Below are positions 57,965 to 64,000 of a DNA stretch of 64,000 bases, in pieces. The stretch comes from Pseudomonadota bacterium (GTDB taxonomy: Bacteria; Pseudomonadota; Gammaproteobacteria; Burkholderiales; Gallionellaceae). The notes below the pieces were generated by a model, which was given only the letters and a program-made list of their open reading frames with translations, was not told where the DNA came from and did not search any database. Location: the NCBI GenBank assembly GCA_021787435.1, contig JAJYLY010000004.1, forward strand, positions 124,001-188,000, given 5' to 3'. The translations under genes were made by a program, and so were the position numbers. How positions within the stretch are numbered: position 1 is the stretch's first letter; every line of letters starts with the position of its first letter.

Positions 57965-59170
57965 ATGAAAGAGGCAGAAAGGCTCAATGCGGATTGTCAG
58001 TCAGGTAGACTGCATGGCATCAGGGTGAACCTGCGGTCGCAGGGGGATACATGGTACAGCATAGTTGAAGAACGCTGTCCGCACCTGTTCGCCAAGGTGC
58101 CCGTGTATATCAGCTTTTCCCAGCTGCAGCAGATGAGCGACGTTGTCGCGGCGATAGGGCGCGTGGTTAACAGCGAAAAATGGCAACAGAAATCAGGATT
58201 GAGGATTGAAGATTCAGGATACAGAACGACCAAAGGCGTGTTCTACGGTTATGACTTCCACGTGAACAACGAAGGTGCGCATCTCATCGAGATCAATACT
58301 AATGCGGGCGGCGGATTTCTCAATGCGCTGATACAGATTGAACAGCGCGACCTGCCCGGCATCGCGGTGGCAGAACCTGGTCTTGAGCGCGTCTTCATAG
58401 ACATGTTCAGGAATGAGTGGCGCCTGCAAAGGGGCTATCAGCCGCTGTTGTGGATGGCCATCGTCGATGAACAACCCGAAGGTCAGTATCTGTATCCCGA
58501 ATTTCTGCTTGCTAAGCGGCTGTTCGAGCGCGATGGAATCAAGACGCTGATCCTCGATCCGTCGGCACTTCAAGCAAGGGCAGACGGGCTTTATGCCGGT
58601 GAGCAGAAGATAGACATGGTCTACAATCGCCTGACGGACTTTTCGCTCGAGCGATATCCGGCCCTGCTGCAAGCCTGGCAGAATTGCAGTGTGGTGCTGA
58701 CGCCTGACCCATCGCACTATGCGCGCTATGCCGACAAACGCAATCTGGCGCGGCTCACCGATGCGGATGGACTGCGCAGCCTCGATGTCAGCGATGCCGA
58801 TATCGGAATTCTGCAAAAGGGCATACCGCATACCTTCGTGGTGCAGCCAGAAACCGGGGAACACCTCTGGGCAGAGCGCAAGAAGCTGTTCTTCAAACCC
58901 TGCAGCGGTTACGGTAGCCGCGGCGCATATCGCGGGGAAAAGCTGACTCGCCGCGTGTTCGGTGAGATTTTGGATGCCGATTATGTCGCGCAGCAGTTGG
59001 CGCCACCCGGCGAGCGCTGCGTGATTGATGGCGAGTTTCTCAAATTCGATGTGCGCTGCTATGTCTATGACGGGAAAATCCAGTTACTCGCAGCGCGCCT
59101 CTACCAGGGACAGACGACCAATTTCCGCACGCCCCATGGCGGCTTCGCACAGGTCAGGGTGGTCGGGTAG
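57965..59170 (+). CDS. ATP-grasp-like conserved protein of unknown function
   Basis: A 401-residue protein resembling ATP-grasp enzymes: [17 protein letters not shown], the nucleotide-binding-like [19 protein letters not shown] and [21 protein letters not shown]. The latter two resemble the phosphate-binding and metal-binding strands of glutathione synthetase-like ligases. The substrate is unknown. The start is the ATG at 57965, with a GTG at 57959 as alternative; neither has a strong ribosome-binding site. Residues near 75-88 ([12 protein letters not shown]) are encoded by a period-7 repeat that looks like an insertion. It precedes crcB by 35 bases. Confidence 0.7.
   Translation: MKEAERLNADCQSGRLHGIRVNLRSQGDTWYSIVEERCPHLFAKVPVYISFSQLQQMSDVVAAIGRVVNSEKWQQKSGLRIEDSGYRTTKGVFYGYDFHVNNEGAHLIEINTNAGGGFLNALIQIEQRDLPGIAVAEPGLERVFIDMFRNEWRLQRGYQPLLWMAIVDEQPEGQYLYPEFLLAKRLFERDGIKTLILDPSALQARADGLYAGEQKIDMVYNRLTDFSLERYPALLQAWQNCSVVLTPDPSHYARYADKRNLARLTDADGLRSLDVSDADIGILQKGIPHTFVVQPETGEHLWAERKKLFFKPCSGYGSRGAYRGEKLTRRVFGEILDADYVAQQLAPPGERCVIDGEFLKFDVRCYVYDGKIQLLAARLYQGQTTNFRTPHGGFAQVRVVG
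58195..58222. repeat. Heptamer tandem repeat inside a coding region
   Basis: Four degenerate 7-base units (AGGATTG, AGGATTG, AAGATTC, AGGATAC) stand in tandem inside the ATP-grasp-like gene. Two related units in reverse orientation (CAATCCT, AAATCCT) occur at about 42757-42770 between hpt and the phosphorylase gene. Such heptamers are known as dispersed tandem repeats in some bacteria. Confidence 0.5.
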
Positions 59171-59205
59171 AATGCGCACATGTCATTCATCAAAAGCGAA
59201 CGCAT

Positions 59206-59592
59206 ATGTTGAATTCCTTTCTGGCCATCGGCATCGGAGCCACCCTGGGGGCATGGTTGCGCTGGGGTCTTGGGCTGTGGCTTAACCCGCAGCTTCCCGA
59301 GTTGCCGCTGGGCACCTTGGCTGCCAATTTGATAGGAGGCTATCTGATCGGCCTGTCTATCGCTTTTTTCATGCAGCATCCAGGGCTCTCGCCCGAATGG
59401 CGACTGCTCATCATCACGGGTTTCCTGGGGGGGCTCACGACTTTTTCGACTTTCTCCGCGGAGACCGTGACCCTATTGATGCGCGGGCAGTATGCGTGGG
59501 GCATGGGCATCATCGCAGCGCATCTCGGCGGCTCATTAATGATGACGGTGCTGGGCATACAGTCTTTCAAGTATCTGCACGGGGGGCAATGA
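59206..59592 (+). CDS. crcB: Fluoride exporter CrcB/Fluc
   Basis: A 128-residue four-helix membrane protein that forms dual-topology dimeric fluoride channels. Helix 1 holds [15 protein letters not shown], the Asn/Gly-rich [21 protein letters not shown] comes next, and the signature [15 protein letters not shown] is near residue 70. There is no room for a fluoride riboswitch in the 35 bases upstream. Its stop overlaps the next gene (ATGA). Confidence 0.92.
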   Translation: MLNSFLAIGIGATLGAWLRWGLGLWLNPQLPELPLGTLAANLIGGYLIGLSIAFFMQHPGLSPEWRLLIITGFLGGLTTFSTFSAETVTLLMRGQYAWGMGIIAAHLGGSLMMTVLGIQSFKYLHGGQ

Positions 59593-59897
59593 TGAACATG
59601 CTGGACTTTTATGTATCCGAAAAACAGCACCATGCAGGCAAGCTTCTGTACGAGTGGCTGCTGGAAGAGGCAAGAGCGCTTGGCATACAGGGCGGATCGG
59701 CATTCCGCGCGATTGCGGGATTCGGCCGCCACGGCAGAATGCACGAGGAAAGTTTTTTCGAGCTGGCGGGCGAATTGCCGGTGAAGGTCGAGTTCATCGT
59801 CGACGATGAGCATACCGACAAGTTGCTTTCCGTGTTGCGCGACCGGAACATGCAGATATTCTATCTGCGTAGTAAGGTCGAGTCCGGGATCGTCTAA
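59589..59897 (+). CDS. DUF190 PII-like protein
   Basis: A 102-residue DUF190 protein with a ferredoxin-like, PII-related fold ([53 protein letters not shown]). Such proteins are often encoded beside crcB and are thought to regulate transport, but the ligand is unknown. The first ATG (59589) overlaps the crcB stop; the second ATG directly follows. The next frame begins at its stop codon (TAATG). Confidence 0.85.
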   Translation: MMNMLDFYVSEKQHHAGKLLYEWLLEEARALGIQGGSAFRAIAGFGRHGRMHEESFFELAGELPVKVEFIVDDEHTDKLLSVLRDRNMQIFYLRSKVESGIV

Positions 59898-60660
59898 TGC
59901 AGCTGACCGTGCTGGGAAGCAGCGCTGGGATAGGGGGGCGAGACGCACCACATCGCTTTTGCTCGACGATGATATTCTGGTCGATGCGGGAAGCGGCGCA
60001 GGCGAGCTGACTCTGGAGCAGATGGCGAGGTTGGATCATGTCTTCCTGACCCATGCGCATCTGGATCACAGCGGGTTCGTGCCGCTGCTTGCCGATGCGG
60101 CGGCTTTCCTGAGAAACCGCCCGTTGCAGGTCCATGCACTAAATGAGACCATCGCTGCTTTGAAATCGCACATGTTCAACGGAGAACTGTGGCCGGACTA
60201 TACGGTAAAACCCAGCATAGAGATGCCCTATATTCGCTTCGTGCAGGTACAGCATGGTGTGCCGGTCATGCTTGGCGACCGGCGCATCATCCCGCTGCCG
60301 GTGAGGCATTCCGTGCCGGCTGCAGGATACTGCATGGACAGCGGTTCAAGCAGTTTTGCCTACAGCGGCGACACCACGGATTGCGAGGCGTTCTGGGATG
60401 CGCTCAATGGAATCGAAAACCTTCGCTATTTGATGGTGGAGGTCACCCTGCAAAATGCCGGCACGCAAACGGCGGCAACATCGGGGCACATGAGCGCGGA
60501 ACTTCTGGCAAAGGGCCTTGCGAGGTTGCGGCAACCGGTGCAGCTCTTCATCACGCATCTTGAGCCCGGCAAGGAAGAACGTGTGATGGACGAAGTCATG
60601 AGCGCATGCGGAAAGTTTTCCCCCGTGCGAGTGCAGCAGGGGCAGCGTTTTTTTTTCTGA
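59897..60660 (+). pseudogene. Class II cyclic-nucleotide phosphodiesterase-like MBL protein, frameshifted
   Basis: A metallo-beta-lactamase-fold hydrolase whose frame is broken near the start. From the ATG at 59897 it reads [14 protein letters not shown]. At a run of six G (59933-59938) the homologous sequence continues in another frame (RRTTSLLLDDDILVDAGSG). A seventh G would restore one frame of about 254 residues. The metal motif THAHLDHSG, a later SVPAAGYCMDSG segment, YSGDTTDC and ITHLEPGKE are intact to the stop at 60660. It resembles class II 3',5'-cyclic nucleotide phosphodiesterases. A sequencing error, real loss or slippage at the G tract are all possible. Confidence 0.7.
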
Positions 60661-60676
60661 CCTATAAGGGGGTGTT

Positions 60677-61477
60677 ATGAAGAGTCTGGTGATGGCGGTG
60701 GCTTTGTTGTGTCTTGGCAGTGCGGCAGCAGAGGCCAAGGTGATAGGGCGCGAAGTGGATTACCGTGCGGAAGGGGTGACACTGAAAGGTTATGTCGCTT
60801 ATGACGACAGCTTCAAGGGCAAGCGTCCCGCGGTTTTGGTGGTGCACGAGTGGTGGGGGCACAATGCGTATGCTAGGCACCGCGCCGACATGCTGGCGAA
60901 GCTCGGTTACACGGCGCTTGCAGTGGACATGTACGGCGATGGCAAGCAGGCGCATCATCCGGACGATGCGGCAAAATTCTCGGCAGAGGTGAATAAGAAC
61001 ATGCCGATGGCGCGCGCGCGATTCGAGGCGGGCATGAATCTGCTTAAACAGGAGCCGACCGTCGATCCGGACGAGATGGCTGCGATCGGCTATTGCTTCG
61101 GCGGCGGCATCGTGCTCAACATGGCGCGCGAGGGCGTGGACTTGAAAGGTGTTGCGAGTTTCCACGGCATGCTGGGCACCAAGGAGCCTGCACAGACCGG
61201 AGCGATCAAGGCGCGTATCATCTCGTTCACGGGCGGGGAAGACCCGATGATACCGGCTTCCAGCGTCGAGGCGTTCAAAAAGGAGATGGACAATGCAGGT
61301 GCGAATTACCGGGTCGTGGTCTATCCAGGCGCGCAGCATGCGTTCACCAATCCTGCGGCCGACAAGCTGGGCCAGGAATTCAAGCTGCCTTTATCCTACA
61401 ATGAAAATGCGGACAAGGATTCCTGGCAGCAACTGACTGTATTCCTGCGCGAAATCTTTGCAAAGCAGAAGTCCTGA
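60677..61477 (+). CDS. Exported dienelactone hydrolase family protein
   Basis: A 266-residue alpha/beta hydrolase with a signal peptide (about 1-20, VMAVALLCLGSAAAEA). The catalytic Cys140 is in IGYCFGGGI, the Asp in GGEDPMIP and the His in GAQHAFTNP. VVHEWWGHNAYARHRADML is typical of the family. The true substrate is unknown; dienelactone is only the name-giving one. GGGGG lies nine bases before the ATG. Confidence 0.85.
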   Translation: MKSLVMAVALLCLGSAAAEAKVIGREVDYRAEGVTLKGYVAYDDSFKGKRPAVLVVHEWWGHNAYARHRADMLAKLGYTALAVDMYGDGKQAHHPDDAAKFSAEVNKNMPMARARFEAGMNLLKQEPTVDPDEMAAIGYCFGGGIVLNMAREGVDLKGVASFHGMLGTKEPAQTGAIKARIISFTGGEDPMIPASSVEAFKKEMDNAGANYRVVVYPGAQHAFTNPAADKLGQEFKLPLSYNENADKDSWQQLTVFLREIFAKQKS

Positions 61478-61523
61478 TGCCTTGCGCCTCGCCAGCGCGT
61501 ATCGTTGACCGGATTGCCTGAGG

Positions 61524-62087
61524 ATGAATTATCCATCGCTGATAGAGCACTACGGTTACTTTGCGCTACTGGCAGGCACGCTGCTGGAAGGCGAGACGAT
61601 GCTGGTGCTCGCGGGGTTCGCCGCATTCCAGGGATACCTCGAGCTGCACTGGGTGATCGTCATCGCGCTTTTCGGCGGATTCCTCGGAGACCAGATATAT
61701 TTCTGGATAGGAAGGCGTCACGGTGCCTGGGTGCTGTCGCGTTTTCCGAGGCTCATGCCCGTAGTTGAGCGCGCCGACCTTCTGATCGCGCGCTTCCACG
61801 AACTGCTCATCGTGGGTATCCGGTTTTTATATGGATTTCGCACAGTGGGGCCGCTGGCGCTCGGCATGAGCAGCGTGCTCGCATGGCGCTTCATGCTGTT
61901 CAATCTGCTTGGCGCTGCGATCTGGGCGGCTGGGATAGGCACTGCGGGCTATCTGTTTGGCAATGCGCTGACCCTGTTCTTCAACGACTTCAAGAAAGTC
62001 GAAGAGGGGCTGCTGGCCACGATGCTGTTTTTGGGTTTCATCGTCTGGATATGGCGGCGTTACAGGTTCAAGCGGAGATTCAAGTAA
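61524..62087 (+). CDS. DedA/VTT family membrane protein
   Basis: A 187-residue DedA-family inner-membrane protein, thought to flip undecaprenyl phosphate or phospholipids. It has the acidic reentrant region LLEGETMLVLAGFAAFQG, GDQIYFWIGRRHGAWVLSRFP, RFLYGFRTVGPLALGMS with the conserved Arg and Gly, and a C-terminal helix followed by the basic tail RRYRFKRRFK. Its closest kin by length is the YohD/DedA group. It is 46 bases downstream of the hydrolase. Confidence 0.88.
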   Translation: MNYPSLIEHYGYFALLAGTLLEGETMLVLAGFAAFQGYLELHWVIVIALFGGFLGDQIYFWIGRRHGAWVLSRFPRLMPVVERADLLIARFHELLIVGIRFLYGFRTVGPLALGMSSVLAWRFMLFNLLGAAIWAAGIGTAGYLFGNALTLFFNDFKKVEEGLLATMLFLGFIVWIWRRYRFKRRFK

Positions 62088-62706
62088 CGCAAGGGGCTGA
62101 ATTGCGTTATCTCGTGCCGTGAAAGTAAATATAGCATTTAATCCAACCAATAGAGGATTGTTCGGTGCGATTACTATAGTGCAGAGTTCTCAACTTGGCG
62201 CTCACATCGTCAAGCAAACTCGGTGGTTTTGGAGGGAGTGCCGTGAGAGCTAGCTCTGGTTGTTTGAACAGCGGGATGTGATTTTTAAGTAGATCACCCG
62301 CTGATTTTCAAGCTGCCAGTTCTACCGTCGGTAGCATCACGGCATATGCCTCTTTCGGCGTTCTCTTGTTCAGACTCGAATGTGTCCTCGACCTGTTGTA
62401 TTAGTCCATATTCGATCGCTCGATCTTCAAGTCTCGCAACAGATAGGGGTAAATCGCGCACGGCAGGAGTCCACTATAGTGAGCCGAGTGCTAAAGGAAG
62501 AACGATGATGAGTAATGTCAAGACCTGACCTGATTATTGCAAAGTGCAAAAATTGTGCGTAACACCTAAAATTAGTTAGCTTAGTTTTGACAGTTTGCCT
62601 TGGTGTAGGCAGTTAGAAAGGGCTAATATCACCTTGTTGAATAAACGGAACTTCTTGCCACTAAATTCAACGACCGGTTAAACTTATTTAAACAGCCACG
62701 CTCACG
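62088..62706. other. Interval with IS remnant, no intact gene
   Basis: 619 bases between dedA and the PDC protein. The middle holds the 3' end of an IS3-type transposase gene (62308-62415). The bases on either side have no intact gene; an AT-rich stretch with a TTGACA at about 62587 precedes the PDC gene, but its -10 at the expected distance is poor. Confidence 0.5.
62308..62415 (-). mobile_element. Remnant of an IS3-family transposase (OrfB C-terminus)
   Basis: On the minus strand, ending at the TGA at 62308-62310, the frame reads YNRSRTHSSLNKRTP followed by KEAYAVMLPTVELAA, the characteristic end of IS3-family OrfB transposases with its RPHSSLN-like motif. Directly upstream in the same frame is a TAA stop (where a residue is expected), and the rest of the transposase is missing. 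The CCCGCTG and following bases at 62266-62310 may be what is left of the right end of the element. It cannot be active. Confidence 0.65.
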
Positions 62707-63648
62707 ATGAAATCCAATCTGCAAGAATCCATAGACCGCCAGCGCAATATACTCAAAGGCTGGCTTTCCGCCTCGCTTACCCATATTGCGCAAGACTGCA
62801 CGCAGGCATGGCCGCAGCGTATGGCGCTTGAAGCCAGACTCATCGCAGGCATGGCGGAATTGCCCTACTGTAAATACCTCTATTTGCTGGATGCTGAAGC
62901 GCACCAAATCACCTCCAACATATCCCGTGCAGGAGTAATGGAGGCACACTATGGCCGTGACCGCAGCCACCGGCCCTATATGGTGGAGGCGATGGCAGGC
63001 AACCCTTTGTCCCTTTCGGATGCCTACATCAGCCAGAACGTCCGGCGACCTTCGCTCACTGCCGTGCAGATGATCCATGGGGACAAGGGAGAACTGCTGG
63101 GTTATCTGGGGGCCGACTTTGACCTGCGCGAACTCCCCGCCACCCAAGCCCTTTACCAACAGCCCGGGCAATGGATGCAGCTCAAGGGCGATCCCGCGAT
63201 TCGTGCCGGGCTGTTTCATCAGGAACGAGCTGTTAGCCCGATGGATCAGCAAATGGATACTGTACTGCATATCATCAACGAACTAATTACCATACACGGC
63301 GTGTTTCACGCCAAGCTGCATTTCTCCAGTTCACGCGCGACCTTCTGGCAAATGAATGACCCCTATCGCTTTCGCCTTCATGGTATCAACGAACTTGGCA
63401 ATCCTGACCTCTGCCTGGCCTATCCGAGAGTAGATTATCCCGCCGATGCCGCGATCCCGGCAGAGGCCGTCATCAAGATACTGCATTGCTTTCGCGACCT
63501 GCGTTACATGGACGAGACAATTTATTTGCGCTCCGGCTTACTCAATATTTTCAACGGCATGGTAGGTCTCACCTTCTCTTGCGATGGTTCACACTACATG
63601 CCGTGGCAGGAATTTTTGGACAAGAAGGTGGACTTCTTGACAAGTTAA
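62707..63648 (+). CDS. Soluble PDC (Cache-like) sensor domain protein
   Basis: A 313-residue protein with no signal peptide or TM segment. Residues about 5-160 resemble a PDC/dCache sensor domain (LPYCKYLYLLDAEAHQITSNI, DRSHRPYMVEAM, LSDAYISQNVRRPSLTAVQMI, GYLGADFDL), normally found outside the membrane in chemoreceptors and kinases. The C-terminal half is not recognised. Relatives annotated as stand-alone PDC sensor proteins occur in related bacteria. No signalling output domain is visible. It is flanked by intergenic sequence with an IS remnant upstream, consistent with an accessory site. Confidence 0.72.
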   Translation: MKSNLQESIDRQRNILKGWLSASLTHIAQDCTQAWPQRMALEARLIAGMAELPYCKYLYLLDAEAHQITSNISRAGVMEAHYGRDRSHRPYMVEAMAGNPLSLSDAYISQNVRRPSLTAVQMIHGDKGELLGYLGADFDLRELPATQALYQQPGQWMQLKGDPAIRAGLFHQERAVSPMDQQMDTVLHIINELITIHGVFHAKLHFSSSRATFWQMNDPYRFRLHGINELGNPDLCLAYPRVDYPADAAIPAEAVIKILHCFRDLRYMDETIYLRSGLLNIFNGMVGLTFSCDGSHYMPWQEFLDKKVDFLTS

Positions 63649-63851
63649 GGTATCGACGCATAACTCATCGCGCGGACTGAGCGAACAGTGATGGCTGGTT
63701 CCGGTACTTTATGGCAACCTTTTTTCTTTGATGGAGCTCTTGGTTAAACAACCCGATTCTGTTCATGACGATAAATCGTCAATCATCATTGGTCAATTCT
63801 TGCTAAGAGTGTTGCTCTTGCAATCAATAGACAGCTTTTTTTTCAGGATGG

Positions 63852-64000
63852 TCAGCCCAGCGCCTGGGCGATGCGCTCCAACGCCTTTGCAAGGTTATCC
63901 ATCGAGGTTGCAAAAGACAGTCGGATATAGCCTGAAAGCCCGAATGCAGAACCGGGAACTACCGCGACGCCTGCCTTCACCAGTAGGTATTCGGAAAGCG
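63852..64000 (-). CDS. PLP-dependent aminotransferase, C-terminal fragment
   Basis: The last 49 codons of a class I aminotransferase gene that begins beyond the window. The visible part reads LSEYLLVKAGVAVVPGSAFG, then SGYIRLSFATSMDNLAKALERI, with the substrate-carboxylate Arg in GYIRLSFA. It ends with TGA at 63852-63854. This is typical of aspartate aminotransferase (AspC/AspB type). Alanine- or histidinol-phosphate-type relatives cannot be excluded from so short a piece. Confidence 0.82.
   Translation of the reverse strand, partial: LSEYLLVKAGVAVVPGSAFGLSGYIRLSFATSMDNLAKALERIAQALG

Noticed and set aside
59171..59205. A fluoride riboswitch before crcB
   Set aside because: Only 35 bases separate it from the preceding gene and no crcB-motif structure is visible.

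Overview
The window is a gene-dense stretch (GC a little over 50 percent) of a Gram-negative chromosome. Gene order points to a betaproteobacterium, probably of the Nitrosomonadales/Gallionellaceae type. The cues are lepA-lepB-DUF4845-rnc-era-recO-pdxJ-acpS-nagZ, rpoE-rseABC-mucD, surE-pcm-nlpD, zipA-ligA and ffs close to dnaX-ybaB-recR. The taxonomic placement is inference from synteny and protein style; no rRNA gene is present. Almost all genes are core housekeeping genes. No intact mobile element, CRISPR array or tRNA gene was seen.

Layout. 1-8261: the end of alaS, then a minus-strand series with an EAL-HDOD protein, phosphomannomutase and heptosyltransferase WaaF, a small zinc protein, ilvE, a periplasmic aspartic protease, and nlpD-pcm-surE without rpoS. 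8489-8978: a wrecked yefM-yoeB toxin-antitoxin pair. 9059-16552: an envelope circuit with the periplasmic glucan genes opgH-opgG/D on the plus strand, facing a minus-strand operon of a 53-residue small protein, a GlrK-type kinase, a QseG-like lipoprotein and the sigma-54 regulator GlrR. A near-consensus -24/-12 promoter and two GlrR-like TGTC-N10-GACA sites precede opgH, so GlrR probably controls glucan synthesis. 16571-22764: a DUF4149 protein, class I fumarase, 4.5S RNA, PagL, dnaX, ybaB, recR and rluB.

22799-27228: a membrane-tethered cyclase-like protein next to a tail-anchored Ser/Thr kinase, then nadB. 27380-39000: the sigma-E operon with its anti-sigma system and periplasmic protease, followed by lepA through nagZ (translation GTPases, signal peptidase, RNase III, Era, RecO, vitamin B6, ACP synthase, cell-wall recycling). 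39021-48524: zipA, ligA, purine salvage (hpt plus methylthioinosine phosphorylase), deformylase, a K+ channel, a DinG/YoaA helicase and radA. 48599-57927: a full fatty-acid beta-oxidation set (fadE, acyl-CoA ligase, fused FadB/J-type enzyme, thiolase) with a GFA protein and a CnoX-like thioredoxin embedded. 57959-64000: an ATP-grasp-like protein carrying a heptamer repeat, crcB, DUF190, a frameshifted metallo-beta-lactamase phosphodiesterase, a dienelactone hydrolase, DedA, an IS3 remnant, a soluble PDC sensor protein and the end of an aminotransferase gene.

The most interesting signals are the predicted GlrR/sigma-54 control of opgH, the unannotated 53-residue gene heading the glrKR operon, the decayed toxin-antitoxin fusion, the G6-tract frameshift, and two mutually exclusive hairpins in the lepA leader.
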